Assembly: GCA_025201845.1 (NCBI GenBank)
Contig: MU603945.1
Location: 159,673-223,672, forward strand
Direction of reading: 5' to 3'
From: Martensiomyces pterosporus
Taxonomy: Eukaryota > Kickxellomycota > Kickxellomycetes > Kickxellales > Kickxellaceae
Length of the DNA stretch: 64,000 nucleotides
Shown: one piece after another, positions 59,383 through 64,000 of the stretch
Position numbering within the stretch: the first letter of the stretch is position 1
Layout of the letters: every line of letters starts with the position of its first letter
Position numbers and translations under genes: made by a program
The notes under the pieces: generated by a model
Database searches by the model: none
The model's input: the letters and a program-made list of their open reading frames with translations, nothing else
Told to the model about the DNA's origin: nothing

Positions 59383-61311
59383 CTAGTCCTCGAGCATCCC
59401 CTCAAGCTTGCGCTGGAGATCCTTGGGCGTGTACTTCATGGCTCTTGCAAAGTCCGGCGACGACTTGTCCGGGTTCTGCTTCAAGAACGCCTCGTAGGTG
59501 GGCATGATCGCGTCGATCGCATCCGAGGCAAGCATGGCGCGAACATCGGTGTCAAACACCTCATAGGACTTTTGTGCACGCATCATGTCGTCAAGCCCCT
59601 GGTTGAACAGACTGAGCTTGTCGGCTGGGCCGAGAGACGCAGCAGGGAACGAGCTCATTATCGACTTCCACGTCGCCACATATCCTTTCCTGCTCCGCTC
59701 AATGCTCGATTCGATGCGTGAAAGCGCGGAGCGACCAACGAGGTCGCCCAGCCCTAAGGACTGCGAGCCCTCGTCGCCAGCGTTCATTGTGTCCCTGAGT
59801 GCCCTTGCCAAGTAGCTGTGGTTGTTGATCAGAAAGACAAACTGCAAGCCTGGGCGCTTCATCTGCTTGCCTCCCTGGTCAATCATCTGAGACAAGGCCT
59901 CTACAACGTCGCGCAGGTAGTGCTGGAAAATCGACAGTCCGTCGTTTGGATCGCTGGCATGCTGCGCAACGCCCAGGGTGTCTTGATGGGTGCCCTGGCT
60001 CCAGTGGCCATCGCCTAGCGGGAGGAACAGGTGTGTGAGCAGATCCTTGTATCCGATCAGATACGAGAGGTAGGTGAGCGTGTTGTAGACGAGATCATGC
60101 ACGCCGCCTGTCTGCTTGGGCACCATGCCGTCCTTGAACGGGTTGTGAATGAGGCTGATGAGCGCCGTGAAGGACTTGCTGATGCGCGACTGGAGCTTGG
60201 CGATAAGCTTGGCGAGCCCGCTACGCTGGCGCGAGCCGAGCATTAGCAGAGCGTCGAGCTTGGGCTCGTTCTCAATCAAACACCCGTAGACATCCAGCGC
60301 CTGCAGGGTCTCGTAGAGGGGCGAGTTGAGGAAATACGAGACCATTTTGTCGCCTGAGCCAATGTACGACTCAAACGGGCGGTCAGCAGCAGCCAAAAAG
60401 GTATCCTGGCTGATGACCGTCGGCATAACTTGGCGCACAAGGTCCCGCTCTGCCTGGAACAGCTTGACAATGTTGAGTGTATACTGCACAAATGGCGAGG
60501 TTCCGGGCTCGTACCAGTGCTCGTTGTGCATGGCACAGAACCGAATCTCCGAGGCGTTTCCCGAGCCCGTGCCGCCGCTGTATCCTGGTTGGCCAGCGAG
60601 TGGCTCGTTGGCGCTGTTGGTCTTGATGTACATGCTGCACATATCGGTAAACTGAGCCAGCGATTTCAGCAGGTGTCTGGTGCGAATGCTGGCATATGTC
60701 TTTGTGAGTTTCAAGTCGTAGCTGACCTCGTCGTTCACCAAGTTGAGATACGTGGCCAGCATGCTAAGCAGCTTCACCGTGTCTGTAGGGAACGTCGGTA
60801 TGTCTGCCGAGCTGCTGTATGCGGCAGGGTCCACGCCGCCGCTGTGCTGCTTCAGCCACTGGCTGAACAGTTGGGAGAGGTTGCCCAGGCCGATCCTAAG
60901 CAGCTCGTGGATCTCCTGCCTGCTTTGCGACGCAGAATCCAAGTCCAGATGTCTCAAGGCATCGCTTGCGTCCTTGAGGCGGTTGATGGAGTCCAGGTAC
61001 GGCAGCAGTTCGCTCTCATCGGGGCCAGCGCGAATCGTGTCGGACTCGTCCTTGGCAACGTTGAAGAACAGCAGGATGTCGTCCAGCGACCCAATGGTCA
61101 TCTCCACGTTATCGTACAGACGAGTAAGCTTTTGCGTGGACTTGTAGATTGGCGCAATAATGCGGCCGAGGTTTTTGAGCCGAATGTCAAACACCTTGAG
61201 AAGCTGCGTTGTTTTGTCGGCCAGGTTGTCCATTTGCTCAAGGCTCTCGCGCAGAAACTCCAATTCGGCCTCCTCCTCGGCGTCATCGTGCAGGTAGCTT
61301 TCAGGCGTCAT
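59383..61311 (-). CDS. EXO70: Exocyst subunit Exo70, 642 aa
   Basis: Minus-strand single exon, ATG 61311. Exo70 joins the exocyst to PI(4,5)P2 and Rho GTPases at the plasma membrane for exocytosis. An N-terminal coiled coil (EEEAELEFLRESLEQMDNLA) precedes CATCHR helical bundles with LFFNVAKDESDTIRAGP, INRLKDASDALRHLDL, PTDTVKLLSMLATYLNL and the conserved C-terminal domain: FLINNHSYLARALRDT, RSRKGYVATWKSIMSSFP, FNQGLDDMMRAQKSYEVFDT and MPTYEAFLKQNPDKSS. The C-terminus MKYTPKDLQRKLEGMLED matches the family end, although many yeast proteins have a more basic lipid-binding tail here. Length matches Exo70 (about 620-650 aa). Confidence 0.95.
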   Translation of the reverse strand: MTPESYLHDDAEEEAELEFLRESLEQMDNLADKTTQLLKVFDIRLKNLGRIIAPIYKSTQKLTRLYDNVEMTIGSLDDILLFFNVAKDESDTIRAGPDESELLPYLDSINRLKDASDALRHLDLDSASQSRQEIHELLRIGLGNLSQLFSQWLKQHSGGVDPAAYSSSADIPTFPTDTVKLLSMLATYLNLVNDEVSYDLKLTKTYASIRTRHLLKSLAQFTDMCSMYIKTNSANEPLAGQPGYSGGTGSGNASEIRFCAMHNEHWYEPGTSPFVQYTLNIVKLFQAERDLVRQVMPTVISQDTFLAAADRPFESYIGSGDKMVSYFLNSPLYETLQALDVYGCLIENEPKLDALLMLGSRQRSGLAKLIAKLQSRISKSFTALISLIHNPFKDGMVPKQTGGVHDLVYNTLTYLSYLIGYKDLLTHLFLPLGDGHWSQGTHQDTLGVAQHASDPNDGLSIFQHYLRDVVEALSQMIDQGGKQMKRPGLQFVFLINNHSYLARALRDTMNAGDEGSQSLGLGDLVGRSALSRIESSIERSRKGYVATWKSIMSSFPAASLGPADKLSLFNQGLDDMMRAQKSYEVFDTDVRAMLASDAIDAIMPTYEAFLKQNPDKSSPDFARAMKYTPKDLQRKLEGMLED

Positions 61312-61664
61312 TGTCGACGAAAGTGTAGTGCCAGTTCTTGCTGCTTGTTCAGCTGGCGCTTGCTGCAGGAGTTACTGACGGAATGAGATAGCCGGGGGTA
61401 TATGGGCAGTGCAAAGAGAGGAGGGAGGAAGGAAAGGAGAGAGGAAGGAGGGAACACGCATTTCCACCGCAGACGCTGCCCGCAGAGCACTAAATAAACA
61501 CGCATAGCAGCCCGCCCCTGACCCCAGAGAATGCCACGTGCAAGCAAGCAGCCGGTGGAGTTGTTTGATATGGATCTTTGAGAGACAGAAGAAAGCTAAA
61601 GACAGACAGAAAGTGGATGTGGAGGTGGATGTGGAGGTGGAGGCAGAGGTGGAGGCGCCGGGCT
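61312..61664. other. Spacer between Exo70 start and Sac1 stop, with a hexamer minisatellite
   Basis: About 350 bp; it includes TGGATG/TGGAGG repeats at 61613-61655 in the Sac1 3' flank. No gene. Confidence 0.6.
61613..61655 (+). repeat. TGGATG/TGGAGG hexanucleotide minisatellite
   Basis: About seven degenerate hexamers in tandem immediately downstream of the Sac1 stop codon, in its 3' UTR. Confidence 0.85.
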
Positions 61665-63618
61665 CTAGGCGAGCTTCTTGTTGGTCGGCCATGTCTTCTT
61701 GATCTCGTCGTTTCTCAGCGACGCCTTTGTGTCCGAGCTTGACAGCAGACGATCAAGCAGAGGCAGCGACAGCGTGGCATTGGCACGCATCACAGCCGGG
61801 CGGTAAGGGTACGACGTGAGCTTGGGCCAGTTGAGCAGCTCCGCCGTGTGGCTCTGCATGATTATGCGGACCACGATAGCCAGAACAACGAGCCAGCTGC
61901 TGGTAAACAAAACATTTCTCCACGCAAACCAGTGCTTATCACACGGGTCGAAGAGGGCATAGGCGAGCATGAAGAGGCACACGTACACGACACCAACCAG
62001 GGTCTTGCTCTCTAGCGTCTGGTCGTTTGCAAATGGGCTGGACCCAGGCTTGACTACATGGCGACCAAGGAGCAGGTCGATGCCATCCTGGCGCTCGCCG
62101 TCAAAGAAGTTCCCGCGAACATAGCGCTCAACCGAGTTGCGGCCGTCCTGGAGAGCGCCAGCCTTGGTGCGCTTTCCGGTACGCGTAAAGTCGGTCTTGA
62201 GAGCACCAGTGCCAGAGTACGCGCAGCTGACGGCGTCGGCGTTGTCGGCCCAGACGTTGCGCAGCATCGACTGCATCGCAGGGAAGCTGCCGATGGTGTC
62301 GGTGGCTGAGAACACGCCCAGGTCACGGAGCTGCTTTGTCAGAATGGTGCGAGCCATCTCGGTCTGGATCACGTTCGTGCGGTCCAGGCAGTCCATGCAG
62401 TTGGAGCGAATGACGCCGAGCTGCAGCGACGAAGGAGTGGCAGCCGTGCCTTGTGCTTTGGGGTCGTTCTTGATGCTGAAGTAGCCAAATTTGGCGTTGT
62501 ACTCGGCCAGCTCATCGACAAGAATGCTGATTCTGTCCCAGCGCATCTTGCTGCACTCCTTGTGGAAGTCAAAGTGCGTGTAGTGGAAGAGCGGGTTCTT
62601 GTACTCCTGCGAAAGCTTGGCAAATGCGTCGCCCATTGGCTTCTCATACTTCTTCTTGTTGACAAGGTTGACGGCAACAATCTCGCCGTACTGGTCGATG
62701 AGGCGCGAGATGTGCTTGTTGAAGCGCTCGCTGCTGCTGTCCACGTCAACCTTGAGTGCGGGGACGTACTTCATGTTGATCACCTGTGCCCAAGCAACAG
62801 GGATGGAGCCACGCACCTGCACATAAGAGAGCTGCGTGCCAGCCAGGCTGGCGTGTGCATCGGCAGCGCCTTGCGCAGGGAACTCCACAATCTGCTCTGT
62901 CTCTGCAAAGTTGGAGACATTGCCGTCCTCATCAGCGCCACGCGAAAAGTAGCGCGTACCCTGACGCTTGCGCCCACGGCGAGTGACCAAGGTGTAGCTG
63001 AATGCCGTGCCCTTGACCATGACCTGCTTGCACTCAACGAACCCGTGGATGACAGGGAGTGCAAAGACACCCGCGCTCTGGCTTCCCTTCACTGCGTCGA
63101 TAATGGGCTCGGCAAGGTATCTGTTGTAGAAGAACTCGTCGTTGGCGGTCCTGTACAAGAAGGGTGCGCTGGCGGTTCCCTGCTTTTGCCGCTGCTTCTG
63201 CTGGCGCTCGAGCGAGCTGGTGAGGTCAAAGTCGTACGAGAAGTAGAACGACTTTGCAGCAAGCGCCTCGTCCAGCAAGCGCAGATACGTTGCTTCGTCG
63301 ATGGCGTCAAATCCGGCTACAACGCGGCTATCTGCAGCGACTTTGACCACCTTTGTCTCAGACACTCTGTAAACCGTCGAGGACCCAATCGACCCTGCCG
63401 CCTCGCGGCCAGTGATGAGCACGAGGTACGGGCCGCGCAGGAGGTTGATGAGGCCAAGCACGCCGTGAGCGCTCATTGTCCTCTGTGGGGTAGCGGCAAA
63501 TGCTGACGCCGTACCGGGTGCGGCGACCTTCACGGTGCCATCGTTGCGGTCAATCACCAGGTGCTCCTCGCCCGACCCCCTGGCCGACTCAACAGTAACC
63601 GTGGACTGGTAGAACGAG
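61665..63618 (-). CDS. SAC1: Sac1 phosphoinositide phosphatase, main exon (5' exon unresolved)
   Basis: Minus strand. Sac1 is the ER/Golgi PI4P phosphatase. The catalytic CX5R(T) motif is present as RSNCMDCLDRTNVIQ, flanked by the family blocks FYFSYDFDLTSSLERQ, RTANDEFFYNRYL, GTRYFSRGADEDGNVSNFAE, LSYVQVRGSIPVAWAQ, HYTHFDFHKECSKMRWD and NADAVSCAYSGTGALKTDFT. Two transmembrane helices near the C-terminus (VVYVCLFMLAYALFDPC and VLFTSSWLVVLAIVVRIIM) anchor it in the ER, and the tail keeps NWPKL. The reading frame is open upstream of the first in-frame GTG to at least 63618, where an acceptor (GGATATGTAG) begins SFYQSTVTVESARG. This aligns with the start of the Sac domain, so a short upstream exon carrying the ATG must exist. 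Confidence 0.93.
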
Positions 63619-64000
63619 CTACATATCCGTACAAGACAGCAGAGTGAAGCTAGGCATCGATGTTGCTAGAGACTTCGCGCGCTCACAAAGCGCCATGTCT
63701 GTTTTCTCCTTCCTGCAGACTTACATTTTAAACGACTGCTGCGCGGTCTACAGCTGAGATGCATTTGGAGGCAAAGTTGAGCTGAGCGTTAGTTACGATG
63801 CCGCAGGGATCCCGCGCTTGGCGGCTGTGGAATTTGAAGGGGGAAAATGCTGTGGACTCGGCGTAGATGCCGGAATTTGAAATGCAACGTACCACCATCC
63901 TTGGGAATGCAGCTCAGAGCCAAAAATGTCGGGGTGTGTGTGCTAGTCAGAACGGAAAGCGTGGAGTAATAAAGAGCAAGAGAGCAGAGCAAGGACTGGC
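63619..64000 (-). other. Sac1 5' region: leader, first exon(s) and promoter, not resolved
   Basis: On the minus strand there is a consensus donor GTAAGTCTGCAG at 63722 after a short ATG frame (MHLSCRPRSSRLK), plus another possible donor GTACGT near 63891. The first frame does not join the 63618 acceptor in phase, but it would join an alternative acceptor GATGCCTAG ending at about 63650. I could not decide between these, so no first exon is claimed. Confidence 0.4.

Overview
This 64 kb window is nuclear DNA from a fungus. The genes are single-copy eukaryotic genes, several are interrupted by GT-AG introns with CTAAC/CTGAC-like branch points, and the protein set is typically fungal: an MBF/SBF-type ankyrin factor, NST1, Ams1 mannosidase, Nhp6, Mms22/Mus7, Kin4, a SWIRM protein of the Fun19/Laf type, allosteric chorismate mutase, Nop53, Prp4 kinase, Tip20/RINT1, Exo70 and Sac1. 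The moderately GC-rich sequence, the large gaps of GGCT/CAGC-flavoured low complexity, CT-rich promoter tracts, introns often 200-900 nt, and homologues of centrosomal/augmin-type proteins (CCDC77-like, HAUS2-like) suggest an early-diverging lineage, possibly Kickxellomycotina (Coemansia-like). That placement is an inference and not a measurement.

Layout. 0-9.5 kb: 3' end of a Swi6/Mbp1-like cell-cycle factor, a 1,773-aa NST1-like protein and a tiny mitochondrial ATPase inhibitor. 9.8-15.7 kb: a two-exon class II alpha-mannosidase converging on seipin, then NHP6 with a probable 5'-UTR intron. 16.6-21.1 kb: a four-exon mitochondrial lipoate-protein ligase, whose 932-nt first intron holds a nearly perfect 153-bp tandem duplication, then an unrecognised acidic protein. 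22-30.4 kb: an ELO fatty-acid elongase converging on a 2,192-aa Mms22/Mus7 homologue. 30.4-33.4 kb: a gene-poor gap. 33.4-37.7 kb: a four-exon Kin4 kinase. 39.2-45.9 kb: 4-hydroxyphenylpyruvate dioxygenase, a SWIRM protein, a DUF4870-type membrane protein and chorismate mutase. 46.6-48.9 kb: Nop53 followed by a four-knuckle ZCCHC9-like protein. 50.5-64 kb: a dense block of alternating-strand genes: Sec14/Pdr16-like lipid-transfer protein, Prp4 kinase, a HAUS2-like protein, RINT1/Tip20, a CCDC77-like coiled coil, Exo70 and Sac1.

How the genes relate. There is no operon-like biosynthetic cluster; this is ordinary chromosome with mostly convergent and divergent pairs. Three functional themes recur. 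Membrane traffic and phosphoinositides: seipin, elongase, Sec14-like, RINT1, Exo70, Sac1. Cell-cycle and spindle functions: MBF-like factor, Mms22, Kin4, HAUS2-like, CCDC77-like. Ribosome biogenesis: Nop53 and ZCCHC9-like. I found no tRNA, rRNA, transposon, CRISPR array or clearly novel multi-gene system. The most unusual items are the intronic 153-bp duplication, the two putative spindle-pole/augmin homologues, and the unrecognised gene at 20.2-21.1 kb.
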